Assembly (NCBI RefSeq): GCF_014385095.1
Contig: NZ_JACRTC010000004.1
Span: forward strand, 1 to 64,000
Direction of reading: 5' to 3'
Length of the DNA stretch: 64,000 nt
Source of the DNA: Zongyangia hominis
GTDB taxonomy: Bacteria > Bacillota > Clostridia > Oscillospirales > Ruminococcaceae
This document shows positions 14,934 to 23,790 of the stretch, piece after piece. A program made the position numbers and the translations under genes. Every line of letters starts with the position of its first letter. Positions within the stretch are counted from its first letter, which is position 1. The notes under the pieces are model-generated. The model was not told the DNA's origin and did not search any database. It saw only the letters and a list, made by a program, of their open reading frames with translations.

Positions 14934-17567
14934 GTGCACAGCCTTGCGCAGAGACTCGACCAAGAGGGGACCAAAAAGTATAAGCAGGCCTTTTTCCTGG
15001 CCCTGCTGACAGCGGCCGTCATCTTTTTGCCCTATGTCATCATGGACGGCGGCTATTTTACCTTCTATGGGGACTTCAATGTCCAGCAGATTCCCTTTTA
15101 TAAATTGGCCCACGAGGCGGTGCGCTCCGGGGACATCTTCTGGAACTGGTACACCGATCTAGGCGTCAACTTTATCGGCTCGTACAGCTTCTATCTCCTC
15201 ATGAGCCCCTTCTTCTGGCTCACTTTCATCTTCCCCACCAGCTTCGTTCCCTTCCTCATGGCCCCGCTTTTGGTGCTCAAATTCGCCTGCATCTCCCTGA
15301 CCGGCTACGCCTTTATCTCCCGCTTTGTCAAAAACCAGTATTTCGCCGTGGTGGGAGGGCTGCTCTATGCCTTCTCCGGCTTTGGCATCTATAATATCTT
15401 CTTTAACCACTTCCACGAGGTCATGGTCTTTTTCCCGCTGCTTCTCATCGCCCTGGAGGAGTTTGTCCTCCACGACCGGCGGGGCGTCTTCGCCCTGGCG
15501 GTGGCGGCTAACGCCCTCATCAACTACTGGTTCTTTATCGGGGAAGTGGTGTTCACCGTCCTCTATTTCTTCGTCCGGATGACGAGTCCCAGCTTCCGGG
15601 TGAGCCTCAAGCGCTTTTTCTGGCTCTTCTTCGAGGCGGTATTGGGCATGGGGCTGGCCCTCTTTATCTTCCTGCCCTCGGTGCTCGCCATCATGGGCAA
15701 CCCCCGCACCGGCGCCGACAGCCTCCTCTCGGGCTGGAACCTCTGGCTTTACTCCCATCCCCAGCGGTATCCGGGCATCATCCAGGCTTTATTCTTCCCG
15801 CCCGACCTGCCCCCCGCGCCCAACTTCTTCCCCGACCACGGCGGCAAATGGTCCTCCCTGTCGGCCTGGCTGCCCCTCTTTAGCATGTCGGGGGTCCTCG
15901 CTTACGTGCTCTCCGTCAAGAAAAGCTGGCTCAAAAAAATCCTGTGCATCAGCCTTGTCATGGCCTTGGTGCCGGGGCTTAACGCCCTGTTTATCCTGCT
16001 CAATAACTCCTACTACGCCCGGTGGTTCTATATGCCGGTGCTCCTGATGGCGCTGGCTTCCGCCAAAGCCCTCGATAACCCCGCCATCGACTTTATGCGG
16101 GGGGTCAAGTGGACGGGCGTTATCATGCTCCTCATCGCCGTGCCGGTGGCCCTCACCCCCCAAAAGGTGGACGACCAGTGGCGCATCGGACTCTACAAAT
16201 ACATCCCCGAGTTCTGGGCCTACATCCTGATGGCCGCCGTCTGCTTCGTGCTGTGCTACCTGCTTATGCGCCACTATCGCAAGGACCCCCGCTTTGTGGC
16301 CTTTGCCCTGTCCGGGGTCATGGTGGTCAGCAGCTGCTTCGGGATCATCTACCTGGGCATGGGACGGTTTAATTCGGGCAGCAACGAGGCCATCATCGAA
16401 AAGTCCCTCAAGGGCCGGTATCAGCTCCAGATGCCCGACGATGTTTTCTACCGCACCGACGTCTACGAGGGGCTCTCCAACCAGGGCATGTTCTGGCATC
16501 TGCCCAATATCCAGGCCTTCCACTCCATCGTGCCGGTGTCCCTGATGAAATTTTATCCCGAGGTGGGGGTGAAGCGGGACGTCTCCTCCAAGCCGGATGC
16601 CGCCCTCTACGCGCTGCGGGGCCTTCTTTCGGTCAAGTACCTGTTCTCTGAGCAGGGCAAGGAGGAGGAGCCCAACATGCCGGGCTTTGTAAAATCCGAC
16701 ATGCAATTGGGCTTTGACATCTACGAAAACAAGGCCTTTGTCCCCATGGGCTTTGCCTATGAGCACTATATCGACGAAGAGACCTTTGAAACCTGCACCG
16801 AGAATAAGCGCTCCAACCTGCTCATGCGGGCGCTGCTCCTCACCGACGAGCAGATTGAAAAATACGGCGATCTCCTCTCTCCCCTGCCCGGACATAACCT
16901 GTCGGGCCTGGGCACCCAGGACTATCTCAGCGACTGCAAAGACCGCCAGTCCATGAGCTGTGTGAGCTTTGAAAAGGACAACCGGGGCTTTACCGCCGTC
17001 AGCAACCTGCAAAAGGAAAACCTCGTGTTCTTCAGCGTCCCCTACGATGAGGGCTGGTCGGCCACCGTCAATGGAGAGCCGGTAGAGATCGAGAAGGTGG
17101 ACATCGGCTTCATGGCCGTCAGAGTGCCCGCCGGGGAATGCGACATCCGTTTTAACTACATGACCCCCGGCCTTCTGCCCGGACTATGCGTCTCCATCGG
17201 GAGCGCGGCTGTTTTGGTCCTCTATCTGCTCCTTGTCCGGCGGCGTCGTGTCCGCCAGTCGGCGGCGGCCCTGAGCGCCCCCCGGCCCGGCGAAATCCCG
17301 GCCATCGACATTTACGACGAGGAAGTGCTCAGGAGCCCGGATAATCTGGACGCGCCCGACGCCAGCGCACAGGACGCCAGCCCAGAGGGCGGCGCTTCAC
17401 CGGCAGAAACCACACGGGATACCGGAGCGCAGGGCGGCGGCACACGGGATGATGGCTCACAGGCCGATGGTCCAAAGGGCACCGGCTCACAGGACGCCGG
17501 CACGAAGGATACCAGTGCACGGGCCGATGATCCCCAGGACGGCGGCCCGGCGCAGGAGGAACGCTGA
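14934..17567 (+). CDS. yfhO: YfhO-family membrane glycosyltransferase
   Basis: An 877-residue polytopic protein with about a dozen membrane helices (residues about 20-490) of the GT-C-like YfhO family. Early loop motifs are DGGYFTFYGDFNVQQIPFY and NWYTDLGVNF. A large outer domain (about 500-760) is followed by one more helix (about 755-775). In Bacillus, YfhO transfers GlcNAc from C55-P-GlcNAc, made by CsbB, to lipoteichoic acid. The next gene here is a CsbB-like enzyme, which supports the call. The last 80 residues are a low-complexity D/G/A/S/Q tail encoded by short degenerate DNA repeats. The GTG start is weakly supported. Confidence 0.85.
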   Translation: MHSLAQRLDQEGTKKYKQAFFLALLTAAVIFLPYVIMDGGYFTFYGDFNVQQIPFYKLAHEAVRSGDIFWNWYTDLGVNFIGSYSFYLLMSPFFWLTFIFPTSFVPFLMAPLLVLKFACISLTGYAFISRFVKNQYFAVVGGLLYAFSGFGIYNIFFNHFHEVMVFFPLLLIALEEFVLHDRRGVFALAVAANALINYWFFIGEVVFTVLYFFVRMTSPSFRVSLKRFFWLFFEAVLGMGLALFIFLPSVLAIMGNPRTGADSLLSGWNLWLYSHPQRYPGIIQALFFPPDLPPAPNFFPDHGGKWSSLSAWLPLFSMSGVLAYVLSVKKSWLKKILCISLVMALVPGLNALFILLNNSYYARWFYMPVLLMALASAKALDNPAIDFMRGVKWTGVIMLLIAVPVALTPQKVDDQWRIGLYKYIPEFWAYILMAAVCFVLCYLLMRHYRKDPRFVAFALSGVMVVSSCFGIIYLGMGRFNSGSNEAIIEKSLKGRYQLQMPDDVFYRTDVYEGLSNQGMFWHLPNIQAFHSIVPVSLMKFYPEVGVKRDVSSKPDAALYALRGLLSVKYLFSEQGKEEEPNMPGFVKSDMQLGFDIYENKAFVPMGFAYEHYIDEETFETCTENKRSNLLMRALLLTDEQIEKYGDLLSPLPGHNLSGLGTQDYLSDCKDRQSMSCVSFEKDNRGFTAVSNLQKENLVFFSVPYDEGWSATVNGEPVEIEKVDIGFMAVRVPAGECDIRFNYMTPGLLPGLCVSIGSAAVLVLYLLLVRRRRVRQSAAALSAPRPGEIPAIDIYDEEVLRSPDNLDAPDASAQDASPEGGASPAETTRDTGAQGGGTRDDGSQADGPKGTGSQDAGTKDTSARADDPQDGGPAQEER

Positions 17568-17692
17568 TCCGGTGGGGACGGCCCCGCAGAGTCGTAACCA
17601 TTCCTCCCCCGGCGAAGGGGAAGGACAAGATAAAAACGCAGAAAAACAGCGCGTCCGCTCAGAAGCGGCCGCGCGGGAAGGTGTGAAGAAAC

Positions 17693-18643
17693 GTGACAAG
17701 CCCGGTATTGTACATTGTGGTACCCTGCTATAACGAACAGGAGGTGCTCCACGAGACGGCCAAGCGGCTGACCGCAAAGCTCCAGGACCTCATCTCCCGG
17801 CAAAAAATCGCGTCGGACAGCCGGATGCTCTTTGTCAACGACGGCAGCCGGGACGCCACCTGGGAGATCATCGAGGAGCTGTGCCAGGATAACGGCCTTG
17901 TCTGCGGCATCAAACTTTCCCGCAACCGGGGCCATCAAAACGCCCTGCTGGCGGGGCTGATGACCGCCAAGGAGCTGTGCGACTGCGCCATCTCCATGGA
18001 CGCGGACCTGCAGGACGACATCGAGGCGGTGGACAAATTCCTCGAGCAGTATGCGGCGGGGTGCGACGTGGTCTACGGGGTGCGCAGCAAGCGGGACACC
18101 GACACCTTCTTTAAGCGCAACTCGGCCCGGGGCTTTTACAAGTTCATGAAGGCGCTGGGGGTGGACATCGTGGAGGATCACGCCGACTACCGGCTTTTGA
18201 GCCGCCGCGCCCTGGAGGGCCTCAGCGAGTTTGACGAAGTCAATCTCTTTTTGCGGGGCATCGTCCCCCTCATCGGATTTAAAAGCGGCACGGTCACCTA
18301 TGAGCGCCACGAGCGGTTTGCCGGCGAGTCCAAATACCCGCTCAAAAAGATGCTGGCCTTTGCTTTTGACGGCATCACTTCCTTCAGCGTCAAGCCCATC
18401 CGCCTGATTACCACCTTGGGCTTTGTCATCTTCTTTGTCTCCATCCTGGTCCTGCTCTACTCCCTGATCGTCTGGCTCCTGGGCAAGACCGTCACCGGCT
18501 GGACCACCCTGGCCGCCTCCATCTGGCTCATCGGCGGTATCCAGCTGCTGTGTCTCGGCGTCATCGGCGAATATATCGGCAAGATTTACGGCGAGGTCAA
18601 GCACCGTCCCCGCTTTATTATCGAAACCTTCCTCAAGCAATAA
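17693..18643 (+). CDS. csbB: Polyprenyl-phosphate glycosyltransferase (CsbB/GtrB type)
   Basis: A 316-residue GT2 enzyme that loads a sugar onto undecaprenyl phosphate at the inner membrane face. The catalytic domain has VVPCYNEQEVL, LFVNDGSRD, LSRNRGHQNALLAGL and MDADLQDD (the DXD-like acidic motif). Two membrane helices lie near the C-terminus (about 240-260 and 275-295), ending in EYIGKIYGEVKHRPRFI, the usual GtrB-family tail. The GTG at 17693 follows AAGGTG. A terminator at 18649 closes the yfhO-csbB unit. No GtcA-type flippase is seen nearby. Confidence 0.88.
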   Translation: MTSPVLYIVVPCYNEQEVLHETAKRLTAKLQDLISRQKIASDSRMLFVNDGSRDATWEIIEELCQDNGLVCGIKLSRNRGHQNALLAGLMTAKELCDCAISMDADLQDDIEAVDKFLEQYAAGCDVVYGVRSKRDTDTFFKRNSARGFYKFMKALGVDIVEDHADYRLLSRRALEGLSEFDEVNLFLRGIVPLIGFKSGTVTYERHERFAGESKYPLKKMLAFAFDGITSFSVKPIRLITTLGFVIFFVSILVLLYSLIVWLLGKTVTGWTTLAASIWLIGGIQLLCLGVIGEYIGKIYGEVKHRPRFIIETFLKQ

Positions 18644-18648
18644 GAAAC

Positions 18649-18691
18649 ACAAAAGAAGAGCGGCCGTTTATAACGTCCGCTCTTCTTTTGT
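18649..18691 (+). terminator. Terminator after csbB
   Basis: A 15-bp stem (18649-18663 with 18677-18691) flanked by AAAAG and CTTCTTTTG. Confidence 0.85.
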
Positions 18692-18806
18692 GCCGCCGGC
18701 TACCGCCGGGGGAGGACGCGCCCTAAGTTTTATTCTTACATTGCCGCGTCACTCGCGCTTCCGTTTCCATCACGCCACAGCGCGATATGGGAACGGGCCC
18801 TGCCCG
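18692..18806 (+). repeat. Dispersed intergenic repeat, one copy
   Basis: It runs from GGCTACCGCCGGGGGAGG through GACGCGCCCTAAGTTTTA, the hairpin segment CGCGT-cac-TCGCG (18745-18757) and ACGCCACAGCGCGATATGG to the stop codon of the tail-fibre gene. It marks the left edge of the prophage. Confidence 0.75.
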
Positions 18807-19283
18807 TTAGGCGATGGCGAAGTAGCCGTAGGTGGTGCCGGAGAGATTGAGGCGCAGAAAGCGCCGGTCGATGGGGGTGGCCTGCTGGTGGGTGATGGTA
18901 AAGCCGCCCGTGGCAATGCGCAAGCCGTAGGACCCGGTGCCGTTGGCGGCCATGGCGCAGAAAACTTCGCCGATGCTGTTGTCGTTGACGGGGTCCACCG
19001 GCATCTCATCCTGGGCAAAGATGATGCAGAACTTGGGGGTAAAGCCCACGGAAATGGTGCGGCTCACCGAGTTATCCCCCACATAGGTGCCCGACGCGAT
19101 ACGGGGCGCTCCGTTCCACTTGGCGCGCTCGGCGGCCGTGACGTGGATGTCCCCGTCAGCCACATGGGTACCCAGGCTCTGGTCAATTTTCAGATTGTCA
19201 CTGTTAAAATCGTCCATCCGGGGCTTGTCGGTCAAAATCCATTGGTTGAGTCCCAGATGTTCGGTGTGATTGGTGCTGGCCAT
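18807..19283 (-). CDS. Phage tail fibre protein
   Basis: A 158-residue protein. The N-terminal TEHLGLNQWILTDKPRMDDFNSD...IDQSLGTHVADGDIHVTAAERAKW is the typical opening of short tail fibres in PBSX-like Clostridia phages: fold anchored by MDDFN..N, then H-V-T-AERAKW. The glycine-rich C-terminal part is a likely receptor-binding or trimeric tip. It is the most distal gene of the late operon, as expected for a fibre. No chaperone or second fibre follows. Confidence 0.75.
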   Translation of the reverse strand: MASTNHTEHLGLNQWILTDKPRMDDFNSDNLKIDQSLGTHVADGDIHVTAAERAKWNGAPRIASGTYVGDNSVSRTISVGFTPKFCIIFAQDEMPVDPVNDNSIGEVFCAMAANGTGSYGLRIATGGFTITHQQATPIDRRFLRLNLSGTTYGYFAIA

Positions 19284-19297
19284 AGGCCGTCTCTCCC

Positions 19298-19870
19298 TTA
19301 CTGATAAATTTCAAGTTCCATCCAGTTGAGCGCCAGGTTATTCCACTGGCTCCAGGTGTGGTTTTTGCCCTCGAAGACCGCCCAAGTCAGGGTGCCCATG
19401 TCAAAGAGCACCTCCAAATGGGCGGGCAGAAGCTGCCCGGCCTCCCGACGCACCCGCAGGTATTGACTGAGGTCGGCCATGGCGGAGCTGTCGCTGAGGA
19501 CGAGCTGTTCCTGGGCCAGGAGCTCAACGAGGGTGGCGTCCAGGCCGATGGCCCGCAGCCCGTTTTTCATGCCCTCGGGACTAAAGTCGTCGGGGCGGTG
19601 GGCAAAGCGGTAGAGAAGCATCTCCCGCCGCTTTTCTATCGGCATGTCCGCGCTCTGCCGGGAGGAGGTAATGGCCTCCATCCGGGAGATGCCCGTCTCC
19701 GAGGCCGTCTGCACAAAGCCCTCCCGCAGAAGGGCGTCCAGCGCGTCGTCCACCGCATCGAGGGCCGCCGCGTAGCAGCGAAGCTCCCTTGCCACAAAGC
19801 TGCCCTCCCGCAGATCATAGAGCCCCAGCGGGCGCAGAGCACTACCCATCCGGGCCATCATCCCGCTCAT
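19298..19870 (-). CDS. Phage tail protein, XkdU/DUF2313-like
   Basis: A 190-residue baseplate-periphery protein that would link the wedge to tail fibres. The pattern REMLLYRFAHRPDDFSPEGMKNGLRAIG with a preceding ISRMEAIT segment resembles XkdU/YmfQ (DUF2313). It overlaps the baseplate J gene by an ATGA, giving coupled translation. Family assignment is helped by position between baseplate J and the fibre. Confidence 0.65.
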   Translation of the reverse strand: MSGMMARMGSALRPLGLYDLREGSFVARELRCYAAALDAVDDALDALLREGFVQTASETGISRMEAITSSRQSADMPIEKRREMLLYRFAHRPDDFSPEGMKNGLRAIGLDATLVELLAQEQLVLSDSSAMADLSQYLRVRREAGQLLPAHLEVLFDMGTLTWAVFEGKNHTWSQWNNLALNWMELEIYQ

Positions 19871-20952
19871 GACGCGCCTCCGCTCTGCGCCGCCGTCACC
19901 GTGAAGGCGGGCCGGATGACCTCATCTTCCCCCGCCGCCACATCGGCCGTGGGGGCTGTCACCCTAAAATTATCTACTCCCTGTATATTTATAATGCTTG
20001 TATACAGATCAACCAGTTTCAGCGGCTGTCCCACGGCCAATTGCTCGCCCAGGGAAGTGAGCGCCGCCAGGGCGGAAGCTTTGACTTCCTCCGGGACAAA
20101 GCCCTCGGCGGGAGTCAGAGTCACTGCAACGGAAACGGACTTCTCCCGTGCCCTGGACACCTTTACGTCCACGCCGATTTCCCGGCGGGCCGCCATCTCC
20201 CGCTCGATCTCGGACATGCGGGACACGCTTGCCGCGTCCACGTCCACCACCACGTCCACCGTACCCCGGCCACGGCGGCGGGGGATGACATGGGCCGAGC
20301 GGACAAAATCGAAGGAAATGGCCAGGTTGTAGTAGAAAACCGCGTTGGTGCCGTTGGAAATGGAGGCGAAGGCCGCGAGCAGGCGCTTGCGCAGGGTCTC
20401 GTCGTCCTCCTCGTCGCTGCCGCCCGAAAAGGGGGCGGGGTTTGACACCCTGGCCACACCCTGGGGCGGGGTCACCATCACCGAGACGGCCCCGGCGGCC
20501 ACATTGCCCGCGTGTCCGCCCTGGGTGGCGGCAGCGGGGATGTCCACCGATGTTTCCCCGGCGGATAGAACCCCATCCTCCACCGTCTCAAAGCGGACGG
20601 GGTCGTCGCCGTCGGTGCAGCAGAGGGCCCCCGCCGGGATGGGGATGTCGTAGGCCGCGGCGGTGTCCCGTCCAAAGCGGAGACTGCCCGCCGCCGGGAC
20701 CGCCCCCTTGCGGACGAGGCCCCGGGTCTGGGCGTGCCGGTCCAGATATTCCCCGGCGGCCGTATCGGCAAAGAGCATTTTCCCGGCGAACTCCACCTTT
20801 TCGTGGAGGGCCGCCAGTTCTCCGGCCAAGAGCCGCAGGCGGATGGCGATGTCGCCGGCCTCCTGGGGCGCGTAGCCGCTGAGGGACTCGTATTCCGCCG
20901 TCATTTGGTCGAGTATTTCTTCGTAGGAAAGTGGGGTAAACTCGTCAGTCAA
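19867..20952 (-). CDS. Baseplate J-like protein (XkdT type)
   Basis: A roughly 361-residue wedge protein of contractile tails (PF04865). Landmarks are YEEILDQMTAEYESLSGYAPQ, FADTAAGEYLDRHAQTRGL, VRVTAPTADV near the end and the central GGSDEEDDETLRKRLLAAFAS motif typical of gpJ/XkdT. The TTG at 20952 sits 8 bases behind AGGTAGG and is preferred to the GTG at 20961, which touches it. It overlaps the XkdS-like gene by 8 bases. Confidence 0.88.
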   Translation of the reverse strand: MTDEFTPLSYEEILDQMTAEYESLSGYAPQEAGDIAIRLRLLAGELAALHEKVEFAGKMLFADTAAGEYLDRHAQTRGLVRKGAVPAAGSLRFGRDTAAAYDIPIPAGALCCTDGDDPVRFETVEDGVLSAGETSVDIPAAATQGGHAGNVAAGAVSVMVTPPQGVARVSNPAPFSGGSDEEDDETLRKRLLAAFASISNGTNAVFYYNLAISFDFVRSAHVIPRRRGRGTVDVVVDVDAASVSRMSEIEREMAARREIGVDVKVSRAREKSVSVAVTLTPAEGFVPEEVKASALAALTSLGEQLAVGQPLKLVDLYTSIINIQGVDNFRVTAPTADVAAGEDEVIRPAFTVTAAQSGGAS

Positions 20953-21301
20953 GGGACACACCTACCTTTACGTCATAATCTCCCGCGTCCATTTGCAGCC
21001 CCACGCGGACGGTGAGGACGGAACCCATGCGGGCGGTGGACACATCCCCCACCCGCACTTCATCCACCCCCTCCAGGGCTTCCCGCACCATCATGGCCGC
21101 CTGCTCGTCCATCCGCTCCTGGGTCCCGCCCCGCAGCGTGTGGAGGCGGCTGCCGAAATGGGGCATCCGGGCAAAGCCTCCCCGGCGGGCGGTCAGGCAG
21201 AGCAGAACGCGGTTGACGACCTCTTCCACGCCAAAGCAGCCCCGGGGGATACCCCGGCGGTCGGGGACAAAATCCCCGTTTTGGATGCGCATATCCATCA
21301 T
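20945..21301 (-). CDS. Baseplate wedge protein, gpW/gp25 (XkdS) like
   Basis: A 118-residue protein at the usual XkdS position directly before baseplate J. It contains EEVVNRVLLCLTARRGGFARMPHFGSRLH, recalling the gp25-like lysozyme-fold wedge family, and a C-terminal beta part (VLTVRVGLQMDAGDYDVKV). AAAGGAAG precedes paired ATGs. It would tie the hub to the sheath. Confidence 0.75.
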   Translation of the reverse strand: MMDMRIQNGDFVPDRRGIPRGCFGVEEVVNRVLLCLTARRGGFARMPHFGSRLHTLRGGTQERMDEQAAMMVREALEGVDEVRVGDVSTARMGSVLTVRVGLQMDAGDYDVKVGVSLD

Positions 21302-21325
21302 CCATCTTCCTTTCCGTTGATCGGG

Positions 21326-21682
21326 TTAATTGCCCCCGCCGGGGACAAATTGGCCGCCGGGGGTGATGTGAGCGCCGTTGAGCCAGATGGTGCCGTCGTT
21401 TTTAAGCCGCACTTCGGCCCCGCCCGCTGAGCGGATGACCACCTCTCCGGGGGAAAGACCCCCGTCCTGGGACTGGACACCGCAGGACACCTGCCCCAAA
21501 CCGGTGGAGAGCAGGAGCACCGGCGTTCCCTCGGGGGGACGGGCGGCGTAGCCATAGGGCGCGTAGGACGGGGCGTCCCGCAGTTCCGCGCCCCCCGACA
21601 CCGCCTGGGTTTCCCCCGACGCCAAAGTGACCCGGCCGGTGTCAGCGGCCGGAGCCGATGACCGGTTTTGGGATAACCACAT
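21326..21682 (-). CDS. Baseplate spike-like protein (gpV/Mu gp45 type)
   Basis: A 118-residue beta-rich protein with GYAARPPEGTPVLLL and GEVVIRSAGGAEVRLKNDGTIWLNG, the OB-fold-to-beta-helix signature of contractile tail spikes, though much shorter than usual. AGGAGGG lies 8 bases before the ATG. It overlaps the end of the hub gene by 41 bases in another frame. It would form the membrane-piercing tip. No metal-binding HxH apex is seen. Confidence 0.7.
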   Translation of the reverse strand: MWLSQNRSSAPAADTGRVTLASGETQAVSGGAELRDAPSYAPYGYAARPPEGTPVLLLSTGLGQVSCGVQSQDGGLSPGEVVIRSAGGAEVRLKNDGTIWLNGAHITPGGQFVPGGGN

Positions 21683-22661
21683 GGTTTTCGCCCTCCTTTT
21701 CTCCTTCGCTCAGATCGATTTCCAGATGGCTTTTGTCCTGCAAAACGGCCGAGATCTCCCAGCCCTTGGGCCCCAGCGTCAGGGTGCGCCCGGTGACGAT
21801 GAGCTCCCGCTTCCCGTCCTCCAGGGGCCCAAAGAAGCACAGGTCCAACAGGTCGATGCCCTCCCGGGCGGCGGCCGTCACCCGCACCGTAAAATAGTCC
21901 CGCATGGACTCCCGGATGCGCAGCTTGGCGTTTCGCACCGGCGCGTCGGCGTACTCCTTGGGCGTCGTCTGATATTTCCGCCGGGAGATGCCCGCCTCGA
22001 TGGCCGCGGGGTTGCGCACACAGGTGGTGTAAAAGCCGTTTTCGTTTTCAATGAGAATCTTTTCGATGGGGGCGTGGCGGTCGTAGCGGATTTCATAGCC
22101 CGTATACCGCACCGCACCCGGCCGGGTGTTGGAAAGATGGACCCGGCGTTCGCTTTTGAGATAGGTTTCTATGTTGACCGTGCCGTCCGGGAGCAGTCTC
22201 GGATAGGCGCCGGTGGTTTTCTCTAAAAAGGAGAGGAGCACCTCCCACTCGGTCATCCCCTTGCCCACCACGAAGCTGCCCAGCTCCTGGCGGTGGCCCA
22301 CAATTCTCGTAAAGCCGTGGGGCTTTAAGTGCCGCTCAAAGATGTCCCGGGCGGTGGTGCGCTGATAGGTCTGGGGCCGGGCCTCATTGTCGAGTAAAAG
22401 CGCCCCCCGGCTTCGGGCCCGGATGCGGGTGCTCCCGCCCGCCGCCGCGCTTTCCATGACCTGCTGCCGGTCCACAAAGCCGTCGAAGAGGAGCTTCTCC
22501 CCGTCGTAGACAAGGACGCTGCCCGCGCACTCGTCCAGCATGTCGGAGATTGTCAAATCCAGGGCGGCGGCGGGGACAAACAGGCTCTCGTCTAGGGAGA
22601 AGGCCAAAATCTGCCGGGGGCGGATGAGCTTGCCCGAGAGGGTGTAGATGAGCACTTTCAT
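21642..22661 (-). CDS. Baseplate hub protein, XkdQ/gpD like
   Basis: A 339-residue protein resembling the late-control D/XkdQ hub family: an N-terminal barrel (FVPAAALDLTIS...LLFDGFVDRQQV), then TTARDIFERHLKPHGF and GMTEWEVLLSFLEKTTGAYPRLLPDG, and a beta-rich C-terminus. It would cap the tube and hold the spike. The start overlaps the preceding stop as ATGA. Confidence 0.75.
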   Translation of the reverse strand: MKVLIYTLSGKLIRPRQILAFSLDESLFVPAAALDLTISDMLDECAGSVLVYDGEKLLFDGFVDRQQVMESAAAGGSTRIRARSRGALLLDNEARPQTYQRTTARDIFERHLKPHGFTRIVGHRQELGSFVVGKGMTEWEVLLSFLEKTTGAYPRLLPDGTVNIETYLKSERRVHLSNTRPGAVRYTGYEIRYDRHAPIEKILIENENGFYTTCVRNPAAIEAGISRRKYQTTPKEYADAPVRNAKLRIRESMRDYFTVRVTAAAREGIDLLDLCFFGPLEDGKRELIVTGRTLTLGPKGWEISAVLQDKSHLEIDLSEGEKEGENHVVIPKPVIGSGR

Positions 22662-23053
22662 GAAAACACCCCGTTTAAGGAGAGCCGTCCGCCCCCGGAG
22701 ATGACCCGCTCGGTGTCCTCGGTGAAGACAAAGCCGTAGCGCAGGGTGTGGAGCGGCCCCTCCCCCAGGAGCTTGAGGCTCTCAAAATAGGCGTAGACCG
22801 GGCGGAAGGAGGGGAGCAGCAGCTTGCCCGAGCCCTCCTCGTCGAAGATGCGCCGCAGCCGCTCGAACTGCTCCTTGCAGTCAGAGCCGAAGAACTCCCC
22901 CTCCCCCTCGACGCGGGCGGGGGTCTGTCCCCAGTCGCTGACCAGGGTGCCGAAGCCCCGGGCCTGCCGGGTGCGCAGGTCCCGCCCCAGCGTGATCTCG
23001 ACGCGCTGGGGGTTATAGGGCCAGACGTAGCTTTTAAATTGCATCAGTTCCAT
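22658..23053 (-). CDS. Small tail/baseplate hub protein, XkdP-like without LysM
   Basis: A 131-residue protein opening MQFKSYVWPYNPQRVEITLGR, a pattern of the N-terminal domain of XkdP-type proteins. The C-terminal LysM domain that XkdP normally carries is absent. It has AGGAGG 8 bases before the ATG. Position just before XkdQ fits. The 425 bases upstream, where the tape-measure gene would normally end, hold only repeats. Confidence 0.6.
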   Translation of the reverse strand: MELMQFKSYVWPYNPQRVEITLGRDLRTRQARGFGTLVSDWGQTPARVEGEGEFFGSDCKEQFERLRRIFDEEGSGKLLLPSFRPVYAYFESLKLLGEGPLHTLRYGFVFTEDTERVISGGGRLSLNGVFS

Positions 23054-23084
23054 GGGCGTCGCCTCCTAGGTTTGGATGGGCCCC

Positions 23085-23478
23085 ATCCGGGGCCGGTGAA
23101 TGGCGGACCGTGTCCGCTCCCATGCCGCACTATGGCGCGGACGTCATCGGAGCGCGAACACGCGGCCGTGTTGCGGTCAGAGCCTTGCGCGCGTCTTTCC
23201 CGCCGGCAGGCACGTAGGACCACAGGCGGCCATAGAAGACCAAAGCGCGTGCTCTGCGTCAGCGACAAGAATAGAGCCAAGTGCGCGACAGCCCCGCCGG
23301 TAGGCGCGGACAGTGTCCGCTTCCATGCCGCGCTGTGGCGCGGACGTCATCGGTGCGCGAATACCGCGACAGCGTTGCGGTCCGGGCCTTGCCCGCGTCT
23401 TTCCCGCCGGTTGGCGGACCGTGTCCGCTCCCATGCCGCGCCGTGGCGCGGTTGTCATCGGAGCGCGGGCACCGCTGC
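23085..23478 (-). repeat. Dispersed intergenic repeat inside the prophage, about three units
   Basis: Tandem degenerate units in minus orientation. On the plus strand they show TGCCGC(A/G)CT-TGGCGCGG boxes, a GCGCGAA...CGCGG segment and CCGCGTCTTTCCCGCCGG. The same boxes are seen in host copies at 33721 and 58052. The array separates the 103-residue gene from the XkdP-like gene. No gene is seen in it. Confidence 0.7.
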
Positions 23479-23790
23479 TTACTGGAGCGTCACGCTGCCC
23501 CGCAGGGCGTCGAACATGACTTCGTCGGAGATTTCCTCCGCCAGCGCCCTGCCTTCCTGCCGCAGGGGACTGGCGGACGTCGGAAACCGCAGGGGAGAAG
23601 GCTCCTTGATGCGCACCTGGATATCCCCGGCGGCCGCCTTCACGGTAAAGTCGCCGGGAGAATGGGCGGGCAAGCCCGCGTCGAAGGGCAGCGGGCGCTT
23701 GTCCCCGCCCTCCTCCGTGCGGTGTGCATTCTCCGCCGCCCCTTTGGGGGCAAAGCGGCCCAGGGAGACGAGCTGTTCAAAATAGTTCAT
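23479..23790 (-). CDS. Unrecognised tail-region protein (103 residues)
   Basis: The ATG at 23790 overlaps the preceding stop (ATGA). The protein opens MNYFEQLVSLGRFAPKG, has a charged middle and a beta-looking FTVKAAAGDIQVRIKE followed by a helical end. I recognise no family. It occupies the place where contractile phages carry their tape-measure protein (usually over 500 residues, helical), which this is far too short to be. It could be a truncated tail gene, a minimal spacer or a structural accessory. Confidence 0.55.
   Translation of the reverse strand: MNYFEQLVSLGRFAPKGAAENAHRTEEGGDKRPLPFDAGLPAHSPGDFTVKAAAGDIQVRIKEPSPLRFPTSASPLRQEGRALAEEISDEVMFDALRGSVTLQ

Noticed and set aside
17312..18652. 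A 446-codon minus-strand open frame opposite csbB
   Set aside because: It is the antisense of a recognised glycosyltransferase in G+C-rich DNA. Similar long antisense frames opposite ilvB (8445-10082), yfhO (15789-17012) and argC were rejected for the same reason.
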